From Aliiglaciecola sp. M165 (GTDB lineage Bacteria; Pseudomonadota; Gammaproteobacteria; Enterobacterales; Alteromonadaceae): a stretch of 64,000 nucleotides of DNA. The notes under the pieces are model-generated. The model searched no databases. It worked only from the letters and a program-made list of their open reading frames with translations, and had not been told where the DNA came from. The stretch spans positions 1 through 64,000 of the forward strand of contig NZ_VKKH01000002.1 of assembly GCF_007197995.1 (NCBI RefSeq), read 5' to 3'. The translations under genes were made by a program, and so were the position numbers. This document shows positions 19,380 through 26,905 of this stretch, piece after piece (the stretch's first letter is position 1; every line of letters starts with the position of its first letter).

Positions 19380-20119
19380 TTTACGTACTCCCTAAACACA
19401 CTATGACTTAGGCGAGAATTGATTTCGTCAAAATTCTTGATCGCACTGTACTTATTAGACCGACTTGTCTTTTTCCATTTGGTAGATTTTGCATCAAAGA
19501 TGACTAGCGAACGTGAAAAATACTGAGTCAGTGCATCTTGAATCAAAGAGATATTGCTCACTAATTCCTCATAACTGAAATAGTAATAGTGTTTGGAATA
19601 CCATTTTACCAACGGTGGGCAAATGATTTGTTTTATCTTCTCTTGCATCATTAAGCGATAGACGGTTTGGTAAGGAAGAGAAAACTCTTTTACCTGACTG
19701 TCTCCTGTGGAGTGGTAAACCCCTGTATAGCGGGCAATTGATTTGGAAAGCGCGATTTCAAAAATGTTGATTCGTTCAACATTGACGACCAATACGTTTG
19801 GGGCACTCAACAATTTACGTAAACGAGGCGCCCTCCTAACTTGATCATACATAAGTTTCAATACGGTCGTTTTATTTGGTTCAGCTAACACCTCGCTAAC
19901 ATAAGACATGGGCGACTTGTCTTGCTTGGCTTCGCAATACTCTAAATAAAACATATTAGGCCGTAGTGCGGGGTCGCCCTTAAACTGATCTGACCGAATC
20001 TCTCTAAACACCTCGCCGTAGACTCGAAAAGTTGGTTCTTGCGACAACACCTGCATTAACCACGTCGTACCGCTGCGCTGAGTTCCGATTATCACGATCG
20101 TATCAATGATATCCTTCAT
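19376..20119 (-). CDS. Sulfotransferase (third of the operon)
   Basis: ATG at 20119 is chosen since it overlaps the preceding stop (ATGA) and begins just before the conserved core. The 247-residue protein carries the 5'-phosphosulfate loop IIGTQRSGTTW near residues 9-19 and a GEVFRE motif shared with carbohydrate sulfotransferases. PAPS-dependent sulfation of a sugar hydroxyl is the expected reaction. The 3'-phosphate-binding segment is less clear. It is cotranscribed with another sulfotransferase immediately upstream. Confidence 0.8.
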   Translation of the reverse strand: MKDIIDTIVIIGTQRSGTTWLMQVLSQEPTFRVYGEVFREIRSDQFKGDPALRPNMFYLEYCEAKQDKSPMSYVSEVLAEPNKTTVLKLMYDQVRRAPRLRKLLSAPNVLVVNVERINIFEIALSKSIARYTGVYHSTGDSQVKEFSLPYQTVYRLMMQEKIKQIICPPLVKWYSKHYYYFSYEELVSNISLIQDALTQYFSRSLVIFDAKSTKWKKTSRSNKYSAIKNFDEINSRLSHSVFREYVK

Positions 20120-20961
20120 TTTAATTCGGTTTCCTTCTCCCAAGGCAGTGCATCGATATTGAGCAAGGCTTTTAGCTCATCCATTTGAGGTGCTAGCGAC
20201 GCTTGTAAATGTGTTCTAGTTTCCTCTTTCATGGGTGCCACAAGTTCACTGATATGTACTTTATTTTTGTTGTACACTGTGCCGACTAGCTTTGATTCCT
20301 TGAGTTGATTAAGTGCTCCTTTTAGTTCCAGTTTTCTCAACACATCACCACCTAATTCAAACGCCTTACCAACCACTTTATTTTTATTCTGTACGCTTGC
20401 GTTGACCGCATTAACCTCGACTAAATCAAGTGGTTCGATTTCAAAAAATTGGCACATCTCATCACTTACCTTTTGCGGGTCGCGTTTCACATCTTCCTGG
20501 AAGACAATGTGCATTTTTTCTTTCGGAAAATATTGCTGCCATTTTTTAATATGGACTGCGTACTGAGACTGTTGCAAGTACAATGGGTTGTTCTCAAACG
20601 CGTTTTCAAACACAGTATTTTTGCCACTTATATTGCCTGCACGTACTTCATGTAAATGATTTGAGTACATTCGCTTAATAGGGTCGCGTAATGACAAGAT
20701 AATTTTAGTTTCAGGGTTATAGGTGTGGACTCGTTCAGGAACATCAGAATTATAAAAATAAGAAGGAGAGATTTCACCTGTCAACGCTCTACTATGATCA
20801 CTGAAATTCGATTCGTACCACTGATATCCTCTGTCATAATAGTAAGAGAAGAAATCAAGCTCTTTGGTCTGAGATACGCATACTTGCTCACTGTTTTTTA
20901 GTACTTCATAAATCCATGAAGACGCGCACTTTTGAGCGCCTATTCCGATAAAATTAATCAT
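20116..20961 (-). CDS. Sulfotransferase, heparan-sulfate-type (second of the operon)
   Basis: ATG at 20961 overlaps the flippase stop (ATGA) and is preferred to a start 15 bases earlier. The 281-residue product has the PAPS 5'-loop GIGAQKCASSW (residues 5-15) and the 3'-phosphate motif LSLRDPIKRMYSNH near 80-95, both typical of the Sulfotransfer_1 fold acting on glycans. Together with two other sulfotransferases in this operon it is strong evidence that the exported polymer is sulfated. Confidence 0.88.
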   Translation of the reverse strand: MINFIGIGAQKCASSWIYEVLKNSEQVCVSQTKELDFFSYYYDRGYQWYESNFSDHSRALTGEISPSYFYNSDVPERVHTYNPETKIILSLRDPIKRMYSNHLHEVRAGNISGKNTVFENAFENNPLYLQQSQYAVHIKKWQQYFPKEKMHIVFQEDVKRDPQKVSDEMCQFFEIEPLDLVEVNAVNASVQNKNKVVGKAFELGGDVLRKLELKGALNQLKESKLVGTVYNKNKVHISELVAPMKEETRTHLQASLAPQMDELKALLNIDALPWEKETELK

Positions 20962-22172
20962 AATGCGTAATCCCATTTCCTACGAAACAATATCATTCCA
21001 ATTACGGTAGCTAGAGCACTTACAAATGCACTACTCGCCACCATTAAAAAAGCGTTTTGGGTTGCGCCAAAATAACCGTATGCGACGATCAAAAGCACCA
21101 ACAAGGCTAAACTGATGAACAAAATCAAAGTTTGCTCACCGATGGCACCTACAAACCTAAAAATGGGTTGATAAACAGCCATCATTAGCTGTCCAAGCCC
21201 GAGAACATAAATGAAATCAAACACAACAGGATCAAGTTTTTCATCAAACCATCCTAACAACGTAGCTTCGAGCAATCTCAAAGATAACAGAATCATCAGA
21301 ACCGGAACCGTTCCCAGCAACATACAACGAAACAACAAAGCCTGATTAAGCCTTTGATGTTGGCTAAATTGGGTAATTAATCGAGGTAAATAAAGTGAAA
21401 TACTCACCTCTTTAAACATAGCCAAATTAGAAACAACTAAGATCGCCATACCTAAATATCCAAGTAATTGTTGCTCGAAATAAAAGCCAAAAATGATCAC
21501 AAGCCCTTGTAACAAAAAAATCGGCAAAAAGCCTGACAGCCACATTGATGATGAAACAGATAACCAATGCCGCACTGGCCACTTCTGCTTAGATGGCCTG
21601 GCATTGCCTGCGTAAGCAATTAGTATCGCCACGGCAGAAGCAAAAGCGATGCCGTTCACCCACATAAACTGAGTCAAAGACGAAGTTAATGTAATCTCGA
21701 AAAATAGGTAGGTGACCCCAACGCTGACAGAAAATCCAAAGACAATAAAGAACGCAAACAGGAACCCTAATAAAGGCTTGCCGATGGCTTTACAATAGAC
21801 GGTAAAAAACACATTCATCAAACCAAAAGCCACCAGATATTGGATAAAGTCCCCTATGGGATGCGTAAACTTTTGTAAGAATGCGGTTCCGAAGAATCCA
21901 AACAATGCATAGAAAACTGCACCACCTATAAGAATAAAAACCACACAAAACCTAGTGTAATGGGATTTAAGCGCATAGGATTGATTGGCGAATTTAAACG
22001 CAGAGGTTTGTAACCCAAATAACAACAGGGTACTGGCAACCAACACAAAACTTCTAACGAAGGTGTACTCACCAAAATCTGCAACAACTAAAGTGGAGGC
22101 CAATAAAATGGACGTAACAAACGCCAACGCCTTAGTGCTCAGTTCAATTAGGTAGGGAGCTGATTTCTTCAT
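20958..22172 (-). CDS. Polysaccharide flippase (Wzx-like, MOP superfamily)
   Basis: A 404-residue membrane protein with about 12 hydrophobic segments. It begins with the MOP pattern (APYLIELSTKALAFVTSILLA) and contains FGEYTFVRSF typical of Wzx proteins near residue 33. It probably flips the undecaprenyl-linked repeat unit across the inner membrane for polymerisation by the Wzy-like protein at 14745. The start overlaps the GH10 stop by four bases. Sequence of flippases diverges fast, so the specificity cannot be inferred. Confidence 0.82.
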   Translation of the reverse strand: MKKSAPYLIELSTKALAFVTSILLASTLVVADFGEYTFVRSFVLVASTLLLFGLQTSAFKFANQSYALKSHYTRFCVVFILIGGAVFYALFGFFGTAFLQKFTHPIGDFIQYLVAFGLMNVFFTVYCKAIGKPLLGFLFAFFIVFGFSVSVGVTYLFFEITLTSSLTQFMWVNGIAFASAVAILIAYAGNARPSKQKWPVRHWLSVSSSMWLSGFLPIFLLQGLVIIFGFYFEQQLLGYLGMAILVVSNLAMFKEVSISLYLPRLITQFSQHQRLNQALLFRCMLLGTVPVLMILLSLRLLEATLLGWFDEKLDPVVFDFIYVLGLGQLMMAVYQPIFRFVGAIGEQTLILFISLALLVLLIVAYGYFGATQNAFLMVASSAFVSALATVIGMILFRRKWDYAL

Positions 22173-23254
22173 AAGCTCGCCGATATACCTTCATAAGCAG
22201 GACAATTATTCAACGCTGAAACGATAGCATGACCCAAAATATCGTGCGAATAGTCGCTCGCAAATGGTGCAGATCCAAAATTTACCTGCTCCCACAAATC
22301 ATCAGACATTGAATAAGAGTACGCGTCAACCAGTCCCCAGCAAACGAGGCTGTTCACATTGGCAAACGACAAGGTATCTTCTAGATACCGCTGCAAGTTT
22401 TTCGCAACATAAGAGGCATCATTATTTAGTTGCTTTTTAGCGCCGTGGGAAACATCCAACTCAGTAATCTTGACTTGAAAACCTAAATCTTTGCAGTTTT
22501 TACAAAACGCTAACCAATCTTTTTGATCATAGTCTTCTTGACTGAATTTTAAGTGACTTTGGATACCGAGAGTCGGTATTGCGATATCTTTTTCGCGCAT
22601 GTGCTCCAACATATTAAGCACAGCCTTTCGTTTTTTCCTAAAAAATCTATCTTTGTACGGGCCTACCCATTCGTTGACCACCCACTCTTTACCAGCACCG
22701 ATACGGTTAGCCATTTCGGTAAAACCTTTAACATAATTGATGCCCATACGTTGACTCAAAGCATCTTTACGCAACCACCCACCTACCCCATCGTCTTCAC
22801 TAATCTCATTAAACAAATCCCAAGATGTTACGTTTTCATAACGAGCAACGAGAGTTTTAATATGCTTATGAATTTGTTTTTCAACATCGCATCCACAAGA
22901 AGCGATCCAGTTAGTCATACTTTTCTCGAATATGAGTGCATGACCTCGCATTTCCAGATGATTAAATCGACAAAAATCGTAAAGTCGATCTGCCGCACGG
23001 AAATTGTAAGACTGATTTGCTTGTACAATGGCCTTCCATTTAAGTTGATTTTCGGGAGTCAATACCTTGCAGTGGTGCAATACAAACCGACGAAACTTAG
23101 CGTTTCGATACAATTCGTTCCCAACAGATGAGCCAAATGAAATTCCCTTTTTTTCTGCCAGTGCTTTTATCCCTTGAGATTCAAAAAGATCTAGGAACGG
23201 CGTGGCCATGAGCCCACCCATCATTTTTAACATCGTTCGGCGATCAATATTCAT
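22169..23254 (-). CDS. GH10-family glycoside hydrolase (xylanase-like) in the polysaccharide operon
   Basis: A 361-residue protein with an N-terminal Tat-like signal (DRRTMLKMMGG). GH10 landmarks are present: LTPENQLKW near 65-73, RGHALIFE near 103-110, acid/base Glu in WDLFNE (E150) and nucleophile Glu in ITELDV (E265). The usual RGHTLVWH motif is changed at its end (IFE for VWH), so the -1 subsite differs from classical xylanases. Embedded by four-base overlaps between the acyltransferase and flippase genes, it probably trims, releases or processes the exported polymer in the periplasm rather than digesting plant xylan. Confidence 0.85.
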   Translation of the reverse strand: MNIDRRTMLKMMGGLMATPFLDLFESQGIKALAEKKGISFGSSVGNELYRNAKFRRFVLHHCKVLTPENQLKWKAIVQANQSYNFRAADRLYDFCRFNHLEMRGHALIFEKSMTNWIASCGCDVEKQIHKHIKTLVARYENVTSWDLFNEISEDDGVGGWLRKDALSQRMGINYVKGFTEMANRIGAGKEWVVNEWVGPYKDRFFRKKRKAVLNMLEHMREKDIAIPTLGIQSHLKFSQEDYDQKDWLAFCKNCKDLGFQVKITELDVSHGAKKQLNNDASYVAKNLQRYLEDTLSFANVNSLVCWGLVDAYSYSMSDDLWEQVNFGSAPFASDYSHDILGHAIVSALNNCPAYEGISASL

Positions 23255-23844
23255 CTCTGCTTAATCTGCCCTTGAGAACCTACTATAAGCACATCTTGTT
23301 CCTCGAATACCTTAGTTATCACAGTACCTGCACCCACTAAGGTTTTGTCAGCAATCTGAGCGCCTGGACAAAAAATTGATGATGTTCCTACGTAGCAATT
23401 GTTTCCAATCGCGATGTCATGATCTTGAACACCATTTCCATGGGTCCAAAATTGGCTACTGATTCCCGCGATTACAGAGTCTTTGCCGATTTGAATTTTC
23501 CCTGCAACGTCAAAATGATGGCCATTTGTGATCAGCACGCCTTGTTCGACGACCAACTCGCGTTTGTAGCCTTCTCGCTTGGCTACCCATTTGCCACAAT
23601 TAAATTTATTTCGAAAGCCAATCTTCACTCCTTTGCCTATCTTCACCTTCATTGGGCCGGTAAAGTAATTAAATTTTCCTAGACGACTGTCTGTGATTTC
23701 AAATTTGTTAATATTTATAATTGCAAGAAATCCTACATGGGAATTTTTAATCTGATACCCCAGAAGGGTGTTGTAAAAAAAACAACGTAACTTATTAAGT
23801 GGTAAAACAGATATTAAACATGCCAAAACCAGTCTCATAATCAT
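23251..23844 (-). CDS. Left-handed beta-helix acyltransferase (hexapeptide repeat)
   Basis: A 197-residue protein. After an N-terminal hydrophobic stretch come hexapeptide-type repeats (VKIGKGVKIG, IGKDSVIAG, IGNNCYVG, IADKTLVGAGTVI) forming a left-handed helix; TNGHHFD and FWTHGNG hold candidate catalytic His residues. These enzymes transfer acetyl or other acyl groups from CoA to sugars. It overlaps both neighbours by four bases, so it is part of the polysaccharide operon and probably O-acetylates the repeat unit. Confidence 0.85.
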   Translation of the reverse strand: MIMRLVLACLISVLPLNKLRCFFYNTLLGYQIKNSHVGFLAIININKFEITDSRLGKFNYFTGPMKVKIGKGVKIGFRNKFNCGKWVAKREGYKRELVVEQGVLITNGHHFDVAGKIQIGKDSVIAGISSQFWTHGNGVQDHDIAIGNNCYVGTSSIFCPGAQIADKTLVGAGTVITKVFEEQDVLIVGSQGQIKQR

Positions 23845-24605
23845 CCCAAATACTTTTCAAACGGTGTGTTTTTCAAAGCCAGTACTAACTCTTTATGGTT
23901 ATCTATCCGGTCAGACAGATCGTTAGATAGGATCTTTTTATGTCGATCTGTAACTTTTATGGTGCCCAAACCTAGAAATTCGAACATACCATCTATCAGC
24001 GCTTGCTTTTGATTGGTCATGAACAAGTCCTCATAGGCGATTGAGTAAACGCGTTCAGCATTTAACTGTGATGCTAGCTGAGTTTGATAGGCCATTTCTT
24101 CTTCGTATACAGATAATGTTCGCAACAAGTCTATACAATCAATTGATAATTTGTTTTTTTGCGCGCCATCTTTTGACATTACCGTTCCAGATTTTTGCAT
24201 TGCACACAATGAGATATAGCGATCAAGTTGATTTCGTCTGTACAAATGAATAACGGCGACGTCGGTGTTGTCTTTGAGCCAACTGCCAAGATTCAAGCGT
24301 TGAAAATTGATTCCAAAGTCTTTGATACCAATGTGGGTAACGTATCGACGTTTTTTTGGTGAGAATGATGCTCTATCTTTAGTTAGATAAAATAGTTGTG
24401 AGATGTAGAAAAAAAAGCGACTTGTGTAAATGAAGTCAAGATAGTTTTCTTCAGTACTGATGTTAAATAGCGTTTTAAATTTGCGTTTTTTACTCCAAGG
24501 CCCAAGCACTTCACCAAAATTGTATACACTTTGATGTTGATTGAGGACATCAACCAAATAATTACTGCCACTTCTTCCATTGGTTAGCACAATAAATTTT
24601 TTCAC
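23841..24605 (-). CDS. Sulfotransferase, first gene of the polysaccharide operon
   Basis: A 254-residue protein with the PAPS-binding 5'-loop LTNGRSGSNYL at residues 7-17 and HLYRRNQLDRYIS near 140-152 as the likely 3'-phosphate segment, close to the Stf0/LPS sulfotransferase type. It begins the 11-gene minus-strand operon. The product is cytoplasmic, acting on nucleotide- or lipid-linked sugars. Its presence with two more sulfotransferases of different subtypes suggests sulfation at several positions. Confidence 0.85.
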   Translation of the reverse strand: MKKFIVLTNGRSGSNYLVDVLNQHQSVYNFGEVLGPWSKKRKFKTLFNISTEENYLDFIYTSRFFFYISQLFYLTKDRASFSPKKRRYVTHIGIKDFGINFQRLNLGSWLKDNTDVAVIHLYRRNQLDRYISLCAMQKSGTVMSKDGAQKNKLSIDCIDLLRTLSVYEEEMAYQTQLASQLNAERVYSIAYEDLFMTNQKQALIDGMFEFLGLGTIKVTDRHKKILSNDLSDRIDNHKELVLALKNTPFEKYLG

Positions 24606-25040
24606 AAATTACCCTATTAATGGTTAGATCCAATAGACGAGCAAAGAAACATATTTACCGTCCTCGACCTGCAATCAAGGTATGAATCAGCGAATCCAAT
24701 TCTCTCCCAATTACTAAGCAAACATCAAACCAAAGTTTTATTTGATTATAGAAAAAAGATTATTTCGTCAAGATTAGGTCAATCCCAACAATTCGTTTTG
24801 TTTTTAAGTCGCTAGTTGATGGAATTGGTATAACAGGTTGTTGTTCAAAAAAACTAAATTAAGTAACACAGAAGTCAATTCGAGGGGTTCACAAGTTCTC
24901 TGTGCGGCAGTTAGAGATATTATTTTTAATCAGTGAAGTTTCTATCACCAAGTAGCCAAGGCGTTATTTTTATGCACCGTTTTATGCCAAGTGCGCACCA
25001 ACATTGCTCAAATCTTTGTAGCAGGGTAAAACGTTATAAA
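24606..25040. other. Intergenic region upstream of the polysaccharide operon
   Basis: About 435 bases without a convincing ORF on either strand, A+T-rich. It holds the promoter region of the minus-strand 24605-14745 operon, including a candidate sigma-54 element at 24717-24732. Beyond that I see no repeat or RNA structure. Confidence 0.6.
24717..24732 (-). promoter_or_regulatory. Candidate sigma-54 -24/-12 element before the polysaccharide operon
   Basis: On the minus strand the sequence TGGTTTGATGTTTGCT has the GG and GC dinucleotides at the exact 12-base offset and a good TTTGCT -12 block, but a weak -24 block (TGGTTT instead of TGGCAC). The predicted start is near 24706, about 100 bases before ATG 24605. 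Confidence 0.4.
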
Positions 25041-25067
25041 AAAGCCCGGTAACTCACCGGGCTTTTG
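25041..25067 (-). terminator. Intrinsic terminator of the PEP-CTERM gene
   Basis: An 11-bp perfect stem (25041-25051 with 25057-25067) with a five-base loop is followed on the minus strand by a T run. It lies about 24 bases past the stop of the gene at 25091. Confidence 0.92.
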
Positions 25068-25090
25068 CAAAAAAAGTGACTTACCTAATT

Positions 25091-25741
25091 TTATCGAGCG
25101 CGACGTCTCATCGCTGCGAATAAACCTAACCCCATAAGCATTAATATGCTTGGCTCAGGGATCGCTCTAGCGAATGATCCGCCAGTAATGTCGAATTGGC
25201 CACTTAATGGCAACAAATCTGTGTAGCTCTGTGAATCAAACGTGCCGTCTGCGAAATCAACAAAGTATGCGCCTTGAACAGTTTGGCGAGAGCTCATCTG
25301 TGCAGAAAGAGAGAAATCAGGAGCAAAACCGCTGAAAATCAAGCCGTCTGTCAAGTTCCCGCCCCAGGCAAAACTGAACGCAGTTCCACCAAAATCCTCT
25401 TTAGGATCATCAACAAACAATACTGAACCGCTAGTAGCGTTTAAGGCAATATCTAGTTTCCCATTAGCTCCACCCGAACGGTATTTGTTGGCGATAGTAT
25501 ATAACGCATATTCGCCGTTTAACTCGGCCAGGAACATAACAACCGCGTCAACGACCTCTAGTCCGGTGTGTGCAGATGAGATATTATAATTGTAAAATTC
25601 CTCAAAGCTTGCGCTGACCCCGTTTAGGTCAAGTGCATTAACTTCCGTTCCGTTGAACTTGAGCAATGTCGCATTTGCAACAGATGAAAAGACTAGCGCA
25701 GCTAGAATGCTCGAAACATATAATGCAAATTTAGATTTCAT
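25091..25741 (-). CDS. PEP-CTERM sorting-domain protein
   Basis: A 216-residue secreted protein: signal peptide to about residue 24 (VANA-T), a mature beta-rich domain with no recognised fold, and a C-terminal PEP-CTERM signal (IPEPSILMLMGLGLFAAMRRRAR): PEP, one hydrophobic helix, basic tail. Such proteins are processed by an exosortase, usually in exopolysaccharide-producing bacteria. A sigma-54-type promoter lies directly upstream and a strong terminator downstream, so it is monocistronic. No exosortase gene is within the window. Confidence 0.9.
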   Translation of the reverse strand: MKSKFALYVSSILAALVFSSVANATLLKFNGTEVNALDLNGVSASFEEFYNYNISSAHTGLEVVDAVVMFLAELNGEYALYTIANKYRSGGANGKLDIALNATSGSVLFVDDPKEDFGGTAFSFAWGGNLTDGLIFSGFAPDFSLSAQMSSRQTVQGAYFVDFADGTFDSQSYTDLLPLSGQFDITGGSFARAIPEPSILMLMGLGLFAAMRRRAR

Positions 25742-26232
25742 TTATACTACCTTAAAAAAATGGTTACCTACCCAAAATAAGCAACATCCATGCCAATCAC
25801 TGGACATTGAATTTCCCCATATATTTCAACAACTTGAGATGTAAATTAGTTGTTAACAGACATTCACAGTTTGCGATCGTAAAAGAATCCGACAGATCTT
25901 TTTGCTCAATTATCAGTCAACATCTATAAAACAAGTACACAAAACGAAGCACTAACCGTGCCAGTATATTCATTTGTGACATATCCAGCAAAGCCAAAAA
26001 CGCTCGATAAATAAGTCACGAAAACTCAAAGCAACTAGAAAAGACGCAGACCAGCAGACACAAAATGAATACTCAATTCTGACGTAAATACAGCTCTGAT
26101 TCAAACTTGTTTGATTATGCTTATTTTTTTGAGGTTTGGCAAAGAAGATAATGATCTGATAGTCTCACGAGCAATCTGGTTTAGCGTTTCACAGCTTCAC
26201 ACATACCAATTTAGGTTCGAGCACAAGCTTTG
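25742..26232. other. Divergent intergenic region, PEP-CTERM gene / lapG
   Basis: About 490 bases with no supported gene. The left edge holds the sigma-54 element for the PEP-CTERM gene (25780-25795). The rest is A+T-rich; I see no clear sigma-54 element for the rightward lapG-lapD genes and no strong repeats. Confidence 0.6.
25780..25795 (-). promoter_or_regulatory. Sigma-54 promoter of the PEP-CTERM gene
   Basis: Minus-strand TGGCATGGATGTTGCT is a near-consensus -24/-12 element (consensus TGGCAC-N5-TTGCW) with GG and GC at the correct offset. The predicted start at about 25769 gives a 27-base leader to ATG 25741. PEP-CTERM genes in other bacteria are known to be under RpoN and the PrsK/PrsR system, so the match is meaningful. 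Confidence 0.8.
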
Positions 26233-26886
26233 ATGGTACGACATTTAACTTTTATTAGCGTTTTATTAGTGGTTATGCTGATTTGTTTTGACTTGTTAGC
26301 TGATATCCCATTTCAAATAAGTGCAAAACAGTATGCAAGAATCGCCGAAGAATATGGCGATTCAGCCGTAGATAGAGTTAAAAGTTGGCAGGAGATTATT
26401 GCAGAATCAAGTAATCTAGATGAAGATGAAAAGCTCTACGAAATCAATAGATTTTTTAACCAATTAGCATTCGTGGACGATATTGAGCACTGGGGAAAAG
26501 AGGATTATTGGGCGACCCCTATCGAATTTCTTGCTACCGATGCCGGTGACTGCGAAGATTTCACCATCGCAAAGTACTACAGCTTAAGAGCACTGGGTAT
26601 ACCAGAAGAAAAAATGCGCTTGATGTACGTTAAAGCACTCAGACTTAACCAAGCGCATATGGTCCTAGCTTACTTCTCTTCACCAGATGCCGTGCCTTTA
26701 ATACTCGATAACTTAAACCCCAGAATTATGCCCGCCCATCGTCGCACAGATTTATTGCCCGTCTATAGTTTCAATGGTGAGGGCTTGTGGCTTGCTAAAG
26801 CGCAGGGAAGAGGCAGGCAAGTGCAATCGGGCGGAAACAATAGCTTGTGGGCCGACTTAACAGAACGCATTGAACAAGGCAGATAA
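26233..26886 (+). CDS. lapG: LapG-type periplasmic cysteine protease (BTLCP family)
   Basis: The 217-residue product (ATG 26233 preferred to the adjacent TTG) has an N-terminal membrane/signal segment and the transglutaminase-like catalytic triad: Cys107 in DAGDCEDF, His142 in NQAHMVL and Asp159 in LILDN. Spacing between these residues is close to that in LapG proteins, and the DCEDF motif is diagnostic. LapG cleaves a surface adhesin near its N terminus unless held by LapD. The lapD-type gene follows 19 bases later, supporting the assignment. No LapA-type adhesin is in the window. Confidence 0.9.
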   Translation: MVRHLTFISVLLVVMLICFDLLADIPFQISAKQYARIAEEYGDSAVDRVKSWQEIIAESSNLDEDEKLYEINRFFNQLAFVDDIEHWGKEDYWATPIEFLATDAGDCEDFTIAKYYSLRALGIPEEKMRLMYVKALRLNQAHMVLAYFSSPDAVPLILDNLNPRIMPAHRRTDLLPVYSFNGEGLWLAKAQGRGRQVQSGGNNSLWADLTERIEQGR

Positions 26887-26905
26887 TATTTTGGAGCGAA
26901 TCACT

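Noticed and set aside
24973-24988. A second TGGCAT...TGC pattern on the minus strand before the polysaccharide operon
   Set aside because: The GG-GC offset is 13 bases instead of 12, which is not tolerated by sigma-54.
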